Below, piece after piece: positions 1-7,577 of a DNA stretch of 63,623 nucleotides. The DNA comes from an uncultured Clostridia bacterium (lineage in GTDB: Bacteria; Bacillota; Clostridia; UBA1381): NCBI GenBank assembly GCA_934489015.1, contig CAKSSN010000015.1, positions 1 to 63,623 of the forward strand, given 5' to 3'. How positions within the stretch are numbered: the first letter of the stretch is position 1; every line of letters begins with the position of its first letter. The notes beneath the pieces are model-generated. The model made no database searches. It saw only the letters and a program-made list of their open reading frames with translations, and was not told the origin of the DNA. Made by a program: the position numbers and the translations under genes.

Positions 1-113
1 GCTTAATATGCTTACGCCAAGTGAAGCGGAAGCTTTATACTGGGAACAGACAAAATAGCCTGATCCCCTAAAAAATTTTGCTTTTTTGTGTCTACTTACT
101 TGACTATGGTTCA
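1..113 (+). mobile_element. Right end of an IS3-family (IS150-like) insertion sequence, cut by the window edge
   Basis: The segment holds the last codons of an integrase-like ORF (2-58), a short spacer, and at 89-113 a 25-nt sequence starting TGTC and ending GTTCA. This resembles the terminal inverted repeat of IS150-group elements in length, in both ends and in about 15 of 25 positions recalled from the family. The left end and most of the transposase lie outside the window, so neither completeness nor target duplication can be judged. The call rests on family knowledge rather than a search. Confidence 0.5.
2..58 (+). CDS. C-terminal tail of a putative IS3-type transposase (partial)
   Basis: Frame 2 reads LNMLTPSEAEALYWEQTK and then a TAG stop. 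An N-x-L-TP-x-E motif near the C-terminus is typical of the rve integrase core of IS3-family OrfB proteins, which usually end within about 20 residues of it. Only 18 codons are visible, so the assignment depends mainly on this motif and on the IS-like terminal repeat that follows. It could instead be the tail of an unrelated protein. Confidence 0.4.
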   Translation, partial: LNMLTPSEAEALYWEQTK

Positions 114-158
114 ATTTATGTATGTATTTATATTAAAAATCCGCATAGCTATGCTAAG

Positions 159-205
159 TAACAGCCGATAACAACCGCGTGTTATTTCGTGTTATCGTGC
201 TGTTA
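159..205 (+). terminator. Long imperfect palindrome followed by a T-rich run
   Basis: TAACAGC (159-165) and CGATAACA (166-173) pair with TGTTATCG (190-197) and GCTGTTA (199-205), with one bulged T at 198 and a 16-nt loop. TTTTTAT follows on the plus strand, so it could end the transcript of the IS element. The AT-rich stem also allows an operator or a folded RNA. Confidence 0.45.
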
Positions 206-215
206 TTTTTATCAT

Positions 216-237
216 GAAAAAAGAGCCTCTCTGCTCT
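216..237 (-). terminator. Small minus-strand terminator-like hairpin
   Basis: AGAGC and GCTCT form a 5-bp stem around a 6-nt loop at 222-237. Read on the minus strand, the stem is followed by a run of T (plus-strand A-run 217-222). It would stop leftward transcription entering the IS from the proS side. Confidence 0.4.
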
Positions 238-514
238 CTATCTTATTTTTTGATTTTTGGACATCTTTCCTGTTTTTCCCACCTCTTTCACCTCTCCGCC
301 TTTCATCTTTCATTTTCCGCATATCTACGCCATTAATAATCTTTAACCTCTAATCTATCCCTTTTCACTCTCATTAACTATAATGGACGGTTTTTCTGTC
401 ACTTCACAAATATGCAATACACAAAATGTGTAATTTATATTTAACTTCTCAGATTTGGCGCAGCGCTACCGTTTATTTGTGACCTTCAGTTTAAATTTTA
501 TTTAATCACTCACT

Positions 515-569
515 AAAAAAGTGCGGACGCACTTCCCGCCGGAGTAATCCGACAAAAGCGCGTCCGCAC
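515..569 (-). terminator. Rho-independent terminator of the proS operon
   Basis: GTGCGGACGC (521-530) pairs perfectly with GCGTCCGCAC (560-569) around a 29-nt loop. On the minus strand the stem is followed directly by TTTTTT (plus-strand A-run 515-520). It lies 14 bp past the proS stop codon and so closes the leftward operon. Confidence 0.85.
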
Positions 570-582
570 CGATATTTATTTT

Positions 583-2295
583 TTAAAGATTTTTAAACTC
601 TTCAACAGCTGCCTTAACAGCATCACTTACACTCATAATTTCAGCGTCTGCCTTATTTCTCTTTTTATATTCAACAAGGTCTTCTGAAATTCTTTTGCCT
701 ACAACAATTCTGAGCGGTATACCAATCAAATCACAGTCCTTGAATTTAACACCGGCTCTTTCCGAGCGGTCATCAAGCAGAACATCAATTCCGCTTTCAG
801 ACAAAGTATTATAAATCTCCTCAGCCTTTTTCATCTGCTCCTCGTCCTTATAATTAACAGGAACAACGCATACATGATACGGAGCTATTGCGTCGGGCCA
901 GATAATACCGTTTTCATCATAGTTTTGCTCAATCGCAGCAGACAAGCATCTTGTAACGCCTATGCCATAGCAGCCCATTGTAACGGTTACCTTTTCTCCG
1001 TTTTCGTTTAAAGCCGTAAGACCGAGCGCCTTTGAATATTTGGTGCCGAGCTTGAAAATGTGTCCTACCTCTATTCCCTGCGCCGTTTTAATCGGCTTTC
1101 CGCAACGCGGGCAAGCATCACCCGTTGCAATTGTGCGAATATCGGCAACCATAGCCGGAGTAAAGTCGCGGTTTATATTAACGTTTTTAAAATGATAATC
1201 CGTTTCGTTTGCACCAACAACAAAGTTTTTCATAAGTGCAACCTCTTTGTCGGCATAAACCGGAATTTCAAGCCCGACAGGTCCTGCAAATCCAACCTCC
1301 GCACGCGTTATTTCCCTTACCGCAGACGGCTCTGCAAGCTCAAGGTCATTTGTGCAGCCGACAAGATTTTTAAGCTTGATTTCATTTATTTCTCTGTCGC
1401 CGCGAACCATTGCTGCAATATATTTATCGTCAGCCTTATAAATTATCGTTTTTGCAAAAACATACGGCTGCGTGCCGAGAAAATCGGTAAGCTCCTCTAT
1501 TGTATGCGCATTCGGCGTATGGATTTTTTCCATTTCCAAATCGCCTGCCGCAAATTCCTTTTCCGACGGAACACATTCAGCCTTTTCGTAGTTTGCAGCA
1601 TATCCGCACTCATCGCAGTAAGCAATAGCGTCCTCGCCGACAGGTGACTTAACCATAAATTCCTGGCTTCCGCTTCCGCCCATAGCTCCCGAATCGGCGT
1701 CAACTATAGTAAAGTCAAGACCGAGTCTTGTAAATATGCGACAATATGCATCATACATAGCCTTATATGACTTATCAAGACCCTCATCCGACAAATCAAA
1801 GCTGTATGCGTCCTTCATAACAAATTCGCGGCCGCGAATAAGTCCGAAACGCGGTCTGCCCTCATCACGATACTTTGTCTGTATCTGATAAAGCGTTAAA
1901 GGATATTCCTTATATGAACGAACCTCATTTAAAACAGTTTGCGTAAAAAGCTCTTCATGAGTAGGCCCAAGACAAAAATCACGTCCGTTTCTGTCCTTAA
2001 ACTTAAACATACTTTCGCCGAAAATATCCCATCTTCCCGACGCCTGATAGCTCTCTGCCGGAAGAAGTGCCGGCATTAAAAGCTCCTGTGCGCCCGCTCT
2101 GTCCATTTCCTCACGAACGATTTTTTCTATTTTTTTATAGGTGCGCAGACCAAGCGGCAGATATGAATATATTCCGGCCGCCATTTTTCTTATCATTCCG
2201 GCTCTCAGCATAAGCTTATGACTTGTTATTTCAGCCTCAGCAGGAACTTCCCTGAGTGTTGGCATTAAAAGCTTTGACATTCTCATAGGTTTCAT
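583..2295 (-). CDS. proS: Prolyl-tRNA synthetase, bacterial type
   Basis: This 570-residue class II synthetase charges tRNA-Pro with proline in the cytoplasm. The N-terminus (MSKLLMPTLREVPAEAE) and the GPTHEELFT motif around residue 110 are diagnostic of the bacterial ProRS. The length leaves room for the editing insertion between motifs 2 and 3 (about residues 225-400), which clears misactivated alanine. The C-terminal anticodon-binding domain contains a DDR-x-ERAG-x-KF segment. The first ATG follows AAAGG with only a short spacer, so the second Met (three codons in, before RMSKLL) may be the real start. The gene is last in the leftward run after argC and argB and ends at a strong terminator. 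Confidence 0.95.
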   Translation of the reverse strand: MKPMRMSKLLMPTLREVPAEAEITSHKLMLRAGMIRKMAAGIYSYLPLGLRTYKKIEKIVREEMDRAGAQELLMPALLPAESYQASGRWDIFGESMFKFKDRNGRDFCLGPTHEELFTQTVLNEVRSYKEYPLTLYQIQTKYRDEGRPRFGLIRGREFVMKDAYSFDLSDEGLDKSYKAMYDAYCRIFTRLGLDFTIVDADSGAMGGSGSQEFMVKSPVGEDAIAYCDECGYAANYEKAECVPSEKEFAAGDLEMEKIHTPNAHTIEELTDFLGTQPYVFAKTIIYKADDKYIAAMVRGDREINEIKLKNLVGCTNDLELAEPSAVREITRAEVGFAGPVGLEIPVYADKEVALMKNFVVGANETDYHFKNVNINRDFTPAMVADIRTIATGDACPRCGKPIKTAQGIEVGHIFKLGTKYSKALGLTALNENGEKVTVTMGCYGIGVTRCLSAAIEQNYDENGIIWPDAIAPYHVCVVPVNYKDEEQMKKAEEIYNTLSESGIDVLLDDRSERAGVKFKDCDLIGIPLRIVVGKRISEDLVEYKKRNKADAEIMSVSDAVKAAVEEFKNL

Positions 2296-2329
2296 TTTCC
2301 TTTCAATTTTCTAAATACACAAAGCATTA

Positions 2330-3202
2330 TTAATAATTATCGCTCTTAATAAGCGTTCCGATACCGGACTTTGTGAATATTTCAAGCAGCAGACAATGCG
2401 GAACGCGGCCGTCGATTATATGAACGCCCGTAACGCCCGAATCAATCGCGTCAATGCAGCCGAGAACCTTAGGAATCATTCCGCCGCTGATTATTCCGTC
2501 ATTTATCATGCTTCTTATCTCATTTTTGTGAGCTTCATATATAATCTGTCCGCTCTCGTCCTTTACGCCTTCAACATCCGTAAGCAAAATAAGCTTTTCG
2601 GCATTAAGCGCGGAAGCAACAGCCGACGCAACGGTATCAGCATTTATATTATAGCTGTTTCCGTCATCGTCCGTACCGATCGGAGCAACAACCGGTATAT
2701 ACTGGTCTGACGTAAGTCTTTCAAGTATTTCCGGCTTAACCGAAACGATATTTCCGACATATCCGAGATCAACCTTTTCGCCGTCAACCTCTGTATATTT
2801 CTTTTCGCACTCTATAAAGCTTCCGTCAATTCCGCAAAGACCGATTGCCTTTCCGCCCTTTGCGTTAATGAGCGAAACAATTTCTTTATTTGTTTTTCCG
2901 ACAAGCACCATCTGCGCTATGCGCATTGTTTCCTTATCTGTTTTTCTAAGTCCGTTTATAAACTCGCTCTTAACCTCATGCTCATTGAGCTCCGCCGAAA
3001 TATCCGGGCCTCCGCCGTGAACAACAACAGGATTAAGACCGATGAATTTAAGCAGCGTTATATCCTCCATAACGGAGCTTTTGAGCTGCTCGTTTATCAT
3101 TGCGTTTCCGCCGTATTTTATAACTACCGTTTTTCCGCTGAACTTCTGTATGTAGGGCAGCGCCTCGATAAGTATACCGGCTTTTTTTATAAGCTCTTCC
3201 AT
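2330..3202 (-). CDS. argB: Acetylglutamate kinase
   Basis: ArgB phosphorylates N-acetyl-L-glutamate, the second step of arginine synthesis. The protein has 290 residues, normal for the amino acid kinase fold. The ATP/substrate motifs KYGGNAM (about 28-34), VVHGGGPDIS (about 60-69) and GGMIPKV (about 239-245) are visible. AAAGGTGG lies 8 nt before the ATG. The gene starts 14 bp after argC and is followed 34 bp later by proS, so the three are probably co-transcribed. Because argC, argB and proS follow pnp, amino acid supply is linked to the translation/RNA-decay operon here. No ARG box could be recognised. Confidence 0.95.
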   Translation of the reverse strand: MEELIKKAGILIEALPYIQKFSGKTVVIKYGGNAMINEQLKSSVMEDITLLKFIGLNPVVVHGGGPDISAELNEHEVKSEFINGLRKTDKETMRIAQMVLVGKTNKEIVSLINAKGGKAIGLCGIDGSFIECEKKYTEVDGEKVDLGYVGNIVSVKPEILERLTSDQYIPVVAPIGTDDDGNSYNINADTVASAVASALNAEKLILLTDVEGVKDESGQIIYEAHKNEIRSMINDGIISGGMIPKVLGCIDAIDSGVTGVHIIDGRVPHCLLLEIFTKSGIGTLIKSDNY

Positions 3203-3216
3203 AAATTATGCCACCT

Positions 3217-4254
3217 TTACAGATAAAATCCGGGGAATGTAAGTCCCTCGCCCTCCGGCAGACCGAACATCAAATTCATGTTCTGAACAGCCTGACCGGC
3301 AGCGCCCTTTACTATATTGTCAATCGCGCTGACAGCTACGGCGCGGTTTAACCTCTCGTCAACCACAACGCCTATATCAACAAAATTTGACCCGGCAACA
3401 TTTTTCGTTTCCGGAAGCGTGCCGCTGTCGCAGACTCTTACAAAAAACTCATCCTTATAAAAGTCCTTATACAGCGCGGTTATTTCCTCCTGCGTGCACT
3501 TTTTATTAAGGTTTATATAAATAGTTGACAGTATTCCCCTCTTCTGCGGAATAAGATGCGGAGTAAACGAAAGCATTATTTCCTCTCCGGCAAGCTTTGA
3601 AAGCTCCTGTTCTATTTCCGACGTATGACGGTGAGTTGCAACCTTATAAGCCTTTGTGTTTTCCGTGCACTCGCAGAAGCTGTACGGAAGAGCCGAATTT
3701 CTTCCGGCTCCCGTAACACCCGATTTTGCGTCTATTATAATATTTTTCGTGCTTCCTATACCGCTTTTCATAAGCGGAGCCGCACCCAGAATTGAGCACG
3801 TTGTATAGCAGCCCGGATTACCTATAAGGCTTGCGCCCTTTATTTTATCCCTGTGCAGCTCACAAAGACCGTAAACCGATTTTTTCAAAAGCTCCGGCGC
3901 GCTGTGCGGCGCACCGTACCATTTTTCATAAACTTCCGCGCTGTCATATCTGAAATCGCCGCTTAAATCTATAACCTTAAGTCCCTTTTCAACAAGCTTC
4001 GGAATAATTTCCTTTGAAGCTCCGTGAGGAAGCGCGGTGAACGCAACGTCGCATTTTGCCACCTTGTCCAAATCAACCTCGCTGCACTCTTTTTCAAGAA
4101 TATGACCGAAATTTTTATATACGTCACTTATTTTCTGACCGCTGAAGCTTTTTGAGCCGAGCACCTCAAGAGAAACCTCCGGGTGCGACACAAGAAGCCT
4201 TACAAGCTCAATTCCGGCATAGCCTGTAGCGCCGAGAACCGCAGCCTTAATCAT
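3217..4254 (-). CDS. argC: N-acetyl-gamma-glutamyl-phosphate reductase
   Basis: ArgC reduces N-acetylglutamyl phosphate to the semialdehyde with NADPH, the third step of arginine synthesis. The N-terminus carries the dinucleotide-binding motif AAVLGATGYAGIELVRLL, and the catalytic cysteine sits in GNPGCYTT (about residue 150). Its length of 345 is typical. AAGGG lies 11 nt before the ATG, a rather long spacing. The 68-bp gap to pnp contains a 6-bp hairpin (GCAGCT/AGCTGC, 4292-4315) without a T-run, more like a processing site than a terminator, so read-through from pnp is plausible. Only argC and argB of the pathway are in this window. Confidence 0.95.
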   Translation of the reverse strand: MIKAAVLGATGYAGIELVRLLVSHPEVSLEVLGSKSFSGQKISDVYKNFGHILEKECSEVDLDKVAKCDVAFTALPHGASKEIIPKLVEKGLKVIDLSGDFRYDSAEVYEKWYGAPHSAPELLKKSVYGLCELHRDKIKGASLIGNPGCYTTCSILGAAPLMKSGIGSTKNIIIDAKSGVTGAGRNSALPYSFCECTENTKAYKVATHRHTSEIEQELSKLAGEEIMLSFTPHLIPQKRGILSTIYINLNKKCTQEEITALYKDFYKDEFFVRVCDSGTLPETKNVAGSNFVDIGVVVDERLNRAVAVSAIDNIVKGAAGQAVQNMNLMFGLPEGEGLTFPGFYL

Positions 4255-4322
4255 AATAAATCAGACCCTTCTGAAATGTGTATTTTACATAGCAGCTGCG
4301 CTTTTGGCAAGCTGCCGCTTTA

Positions 4323-6416
4323 TTATAAATCAGCCTCGCCGTTTACTGCGTCCTTGTGCGAAAGACTGATTTTACCTGTCTTTTTATCTATGTCCATAAC
4401 CTTAACAAGAAGTCTGTCGCCCTCTTTTACAACGTCCTCAACCTTTTCAACACGTCTGTTTGCAAGCTTTGAAATATGGCAAAGACCGTCCTTGCCCGGA
4501 AGAATTTCAACAAATGCTCCGAACGCGGTTATTGTTCTTACAAGACCGTTATAAATTTCGCCTACCTCCGGCTCCTTTACAATTGCTTCAATAGCGCTTC
4601 TTGCAGAATTGCCCGACTCCTGATTTTCGGCAAAAATATAAATTGTTCCGTCATCTTCTATATCAATTTTAGCTCCCGTATCGGCAACAATCTTTTGAAT
4701 TACCTTTCCGCCCTGTCCTATAACCTCGCGGATTTTATCGGGATCAATTTTCATTGTATCAACCTTAGGTGCATAAGCTGAAAGCTGCTCACGCGGCTTG
4801 TCTATTGCCTTAAGGAGAACATCATCGAGAATATGAATTCTGCCTGCGCGCGTCTTTCTGAACGCTTCCTCGATTACCTCATATGAAAGACCGTCATTTT
4901 TAATATCAACCTGAATTGATGTTATACCCTTTTTCGTTCCGGCAACCTTAAAGTCCATCTCGCCGTAAAAGTCCTCAAGACCCTGAATATCAACCATTGT
5001 CGTAAAGCCGTTTTCGGTTGTGATAAGTCCGCAGGAAATACCTGCAACGGGCGCCTTAATCGGCACGCCGGCAGCCATAAGCGCAAGCGTTGAGCCGCAG
5101 ACAGATCCCTGCGAAGTTGAGCCGTTCGAGCTCAACACCTCAGAAACCGTTCTTATTGCATACGGAAATTCCTTTTCCGACGGAAGAACCGGCACGAGCG
5201 AACGCTCAGCCAAAGCGCCGTGACCTATTTCACGTCTGCCAGGTCCTCTTGACGGTCTTGTTTCACCGACTGAATATGACGGAAAATTATAATGATGCAT
5301 ATATCTCTTTGTTTCTTCAACATCTATTCCGTCAAGCTTCTGAATTTCAGAAAGCGGAGCAAGCGTTGCAACTGTAAGAACCTGCGTCTGTCCTCTTGTG
5401 AAAAGTCCCGAACCGTGAGTTCTCGGAAGAAGATCCACTTCAGCCGAAAGCGGTCTTATCTCATCAAGACCTCTGCCGTCAACACGTCTTCCCTCGTGAA
5501 GCCACATACGAACGATTTCCTTTTGCATTTTATAGAGAATTTCTCCCAAATCAGTTGCAATATCGGGATACTCCTCCGAAAGTGCTTCAATAAGTCTGTC
5601 GGAAATAACGCCGAGTCTTTCGTCACGTACATTTTTATCGTCCGTGTCAAGAGCGTGCTTGATGTTTTCAAACTCCATATCCTTAATTCTGTCATAAAGA
5701 ACATGGTCTATATCATGATGCTCGTATTCAAATTTTTCCTTGCCTATTTCGTCCTTGATACCGTTTATAAAGTCGCAAAGCTCAATGATTGTCTTATGAG
5801 CAAACTTTATGCCGTCAAGCATTACGTCCTCAGGAATTTCGTTTGCGGCAGCTTCGATCATAACGATTTTTTCCTTTGTGCCGGCAACTGTTACGAGCAT
5901 TTCGCTCTTTTCTCTTTCGGCAACTGTCGGATTTATTACATACTGACCGTCAACATATCCGAGCCATACACCGCCGATAGGTCCGTTCCAGGGAATATCG
6001 GAAATTGAAATTGCAATTGATGTTCCGATCATGGCCGCAACTTCAGGGGGGTTGTCCTGCTCAACGGAAAGCACCGTTGCAACAACGGTTACGTCATTTC
6101 TGAGGTCTGCCGGGAAAAGCGGTCTTATAGGTCTGTCGATAACGCGGCTTGTGAGTATAGCCTTTTCGCTCGGCTTACCCTCTCTTTTTATATATCCGCC
6201 CGGTATCTTTCCTACCGAATAAAGCTTCTCTTCATAATCAACGGAGAGCGGGAAAAAGTCAACGCCCTCACGCGGAGTTCTTGAAGCCGTTACGTTTACC
6301 ATTACAACCGTATCGCCGTAGCGCACGAGGCAGTGACCGTTAGCCATTGCACACATTTTACCTGTTTCAATTACAAGGGGTCGCCCTGCAAGAGTTGTTT
6401 CAAAAGTTCTGAACAT
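4323..6416 (-). CDS. pnp: Polyribonucleotide nucleotidyltransferase (PNPase)
   Basis: PNPase degrades RNA 3'-5' by phosphorolysis and is a main mRNA decay exonuclease. The 697-residue protein has two RNase PH-like domains separated by a helical linker. A KH domain carries IREVIGQGGKVIQKI (about 552-566), and an S1 domain starts at GEIYNGLVRTITAFGAFVE (about 615). The start is the ATG of MFRTFETTLAGRP. It has AAGGAG 9-10 nt upstream and matches the family N-terminus; the reading frame stays open 25 codons further, but without support. It lies downstream of rpsO, the classic rpsO-pnp pairing, with hairpins in between that may mediate processing or autoregulation. Confidence 0.96.
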   Translation of the reverse strand: MFRTFETTLAGRPLVIETGKMCAMANGHCLVRYGDTVVMVNVTASRTPREGVDFFPLSVDYEEKLYSVGKIPGGYIKREGKPSEKAILTSRVIDRPIRPLFPADLRNDVTVVATVLSVEQDNPPEVAAMIGTSIAISISDIPWNGPIGGVWLGYVDGQYVINPTVAEREKSEMLVTVAGTKEKIVMIEAAANEIPEDVMLDGIKFAHKTIIELCDFINGIKDEIGKEKFEYEHHDIDHVLYDRIKDMEFENIKHALDTDDKNVRDERLGVISDRLIEALSEEYPDIATDLGEILYKMQKEIVRMWLHEGRRVDGRGLDEIRPLSAEVDLLPRTHGSGLFTRGQTQVLTVATLAPLSEIQKLDGIDVEETKRYMHHYNFPSYSVGETRPSRGPGRREIGHGALAERSLVPVLPSEKEFPYAIRTVSEVLSSNGSTSQGSVCGSTLALMAAGVPIKAPVAGISCGLITTENGFTTMVDIQGLEDFYGEMDFKVAGTKKGITSIQVDIKNDGLSYEVIEEAFRKTRAGRIHILDDVLLKAIDKPREQLSAYAPKVDTMKIDPDKIREVIGQGGKVIQKIVADTGAKIDIEDDGTIYIFAENQESGNSARSAIEAIVKEPEVGEIYNGLVRTITAFGAFVEILPGKDGLCHISKLANRRVEKVEDVVKEGDRLLVKVMDIDKKTGKISLSHKDAVNGEADL

Positions 6417-6710
6417 TGTACATATCTCCTTTAAATTTTTTCTCCAGGCATTCGCCTGCTTTTTATTACCCTTCGGAGATTTTTTTAGCACATAAACACA
6501 GCATACCTTTTAAAGCCCGCGCCGATAAGAAAGTTTTTTTGATGAATTTCAAAGCAAAAGGACAAATAAGCCTTTTAAATGAAGAAATTCTCCGAAAATA
6601 TACTATTGTCTTATCATGCAGCAGCTTTTCGGACTGCTCTGTTTATTTGCTAAAATATAATCTCCGTCAGCAGCATAAAAATAACTTTTAACTACCTATT
6701 TTAGCAGTAA
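6417..6710 (-). other. pnp leader region, no gene seen
   Basis: This 294-bp part of the rpsO-pnp gap has no supported ORF. On the minus strand it carries a small hairpin (CAGGC/GCCTG, plus coordinates 6445-6458) shortly before the pnp ribosome binding site. Possible -10 boxes (TATATT) occur near 6600 and 6655, but neither has an acceptable -35, so I do not call a promoter. Confidence 0.4.
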
Positions 6711-6781
6711 AGGCAAGCGGAAGCGGGGCAGCCCCGAAACCGTTTGCCTATACGCCTAAGCGCAAAAACAAACCTTTGCGC
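6711..6781 (-). promoter_or_regulatory. Tandem hairpins between rpsO and pnp (candidate RNA processing/autoregulation site)
   Basis: Directly after the rpsO stop, GCGCAAA (6760-6766) pairs with TTTGCGC (6775-6781). A second, stronger structure pairs AGGCAAGCGG (6711-6720) with CCGTTTGCCT (6740-6749), capped by CGGGG/CCCCG around CAG. Neither is followed by a proper T-run on the minus strand, so they are poor terminators. In E. coli the rpsO-pnp gap carries hairpins cut by RNase III and used in PNPase autocontrol; a similar role here is inference. Confidence 0.5.
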
Positions 6782-6789
6782 CGATATAA

Positions 6790-7056
6790 CTATTTTCTGA
6801 GTCCAAGCTTAGCAACGAGAGCTCTGTATCTTTCAATATCCTCATTCTTAAGATACTGAAGAAGACCTCTTCTCTTACCAACCATCATAAGAAGACCTCT
6901 TCTTGAGTGATGGTCTTTCTTGTGGAAGTTAAGATGCTCGTTGTTGAGATGGTTAATTCTCTCTGTAAGAAGCGCGATCTGCACCTCCGGAGAACCTGTA
7001 TCTCCTTCATGAGTTGCGTAAGTTGCGATTATTTCCTGCTTACGTTCCTTTGTCAT
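6790..7056 (-). CDS. rpsO: 30S ribosomal protein S15
   Basis: S15 is a primary binder of 16S rRNA in the small subunit. The 88-residue sequence from MTKERKQEIIATYATHEGDTGSPEVQIALLTERI to the C-terminus is the full family length. A GTG three codons upstream is in frame, but it overlaps the Shine-Dalgarno AGGAGG. The ATG at 7056 sits 8 nt after AGGAGG and gives the normal N-terminus, so it is chosen. The gene lies between rpmE and pnp, all leftward. S15 often represses its own mRNA through a leader structure; the short upstream gap contains a possible fold. Confidence 0.97.
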   Translation of the reverse strand: MTKERKQEIIATYATHEGDTGSPEVQIALLTERINHLNNEHLNFHKKDHHSRRGLLMMVGKRRGLLQYLKNEDIERYRALVAKLGLRK

Positions 7057-7065
7057 GAATTTCAC

Positions 7066-7147
7066 CTCCTATAATTAAAAGTATCCCCGCTTGCTGAGAA
7101 TCCGTTGGTGATTCGGAAATCTAAGACTGCGGTTAAAAAAATTTCTT
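7066..7147 (-). promoter_or_regulatory. Short structured gap upstream of rpsO (possible S15 leader)
   Basis: CCGC (7087-7090) can pair with GCGG (7129-7132), enclosing the hairpin GAATC (7098-7102)/GATTC (7110-7114). The arrangement resembles a small branched leader and has no T-run, so it is unlikely to be a terminator for rpmE. S15 leaders in Firmicutes are structured but vary in sequence; the link is inference. Confidence 0.3.
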
Positions 7148-7348
7148 TTAGCCTCTGTTGAAACGTCTGTTGAACTTTTCAACTCTGCCGCCCGTATCTA
7201 CGAGCTTCTGCTTTCCGGTAAAGAACGGATGGCAGTTTGAACAGATTTCAACCTGAAGATCTTCTTTGGTTGAGCCTGTTTCGTAAACAGCACCGCAGGC
7301 ACAGCGAATAACAGTCGGCTTATAGTCGGGATGAATTCCTTTTTTCAC
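7148..7348 (-). CDS. rpmE: 50S ribosomal protein L31, zinc-binding form
   Basis: This is a 66-residue L31 with four zinc-ligand cysteines (C16 and C18 in CACGAV, C36 and C39 in CSNCHPF), so it is the zinc-containing paralogue rather than the zinc-free YtiA type. It starts with GTG at 7348, preceded by GGGAGGA with a 10-nt spacer; no in-frame ATG is available. A strong promoter 60-90 bp upstream makes it the first gene of the leftward run. The approximately 50-nt leader contains a 5-bp hairpin (AGCGG/CCGCT, 7379-7393) that could be part of an L31 autoregulatory leader. Confidence 0.96.
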   Translation of the reverse strand: MKKGIHPDYKPTVIRCACGAVYETGSTKEDLQVEICSNCHPFFTGKQKLVDTGGRVEKFNRRFNRG

Positions 7349-7407
7349 TATGCTTCATCCTCCCTTCATATATTTGGCAGCGGTCTATCCGCTAAACACC
7401 ATTTTAT

Positions 7408-7436
7408 AGTATATCACACAAATTAATATTTTTCAA
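7408..7436 (-). promoter_or_regulatory. Sigma-A promoter for rpmE
   Basis: On the minus strand TTGAAA (7431-7436) is separated by exactly 17 bp from TATACT (7408-7413), with TGTGA directly before the -10. The predicted start lies about 50 nt before the rpmE GTG. Confidence 0.8.
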
Positions 7437-7508
7437 GTGTTTTTTATAAAATTTTTTTAATTCGGTATTTTGACTATTTTCCTCACGTTTTTTTACGCAA
7501 AAAATGTA

Positions 7509-7537
7509 TTGATTTTTTAATATTTTTATGTTAAAAT
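7509..7537 (+). promoter_or_regulatory. Sigma-A promoter for the secreted transglutaminase-like gene
   Basis: TTGATT (7509-7514), a 17-bp spacer ending ATGT, and TAAAAT (7532-7537). The ATG of the gene follows 40 bp later. Confidence 0.7.
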
Positions 7538-7577
7538 GTAATAAAACAAATTTCGGCAAAAAAGGACGATTATATTT

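Larger units (their letters stand above)
114..514. other. Gene-poor stretch between the IS end and the proS terminator
   Basis: No convincing coding sequence is present on either strand. The minus strand is purine-rich between about 240 and 340 and holds only a short, very basic 33-codon ORF that I do not call. Two hairpins occur, at 159-205 and 216-237 (listed separately). The segment may be degraded sequence left by transposition. Confidence 0.5.

Noticed and set aside
240..340. 33-codon basic minus-strand ORF left of proS
   Set aside because: Composition reflects a purine-rich strand, and there is no promoter or convincing start context.
5292..6008. Long plus-strand open frame opposite pnp
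   Set aside because: It lies wholly antisense to the conserved pnp coding sequence, has no ribosome binding site and an implausible composition.
6417..6491. N-terminal extension of pnp by 25 codons
   Set aside because: The conserved start MFRTFETT has AAGGAG at good spacing; the extension has none and is not part of the family.
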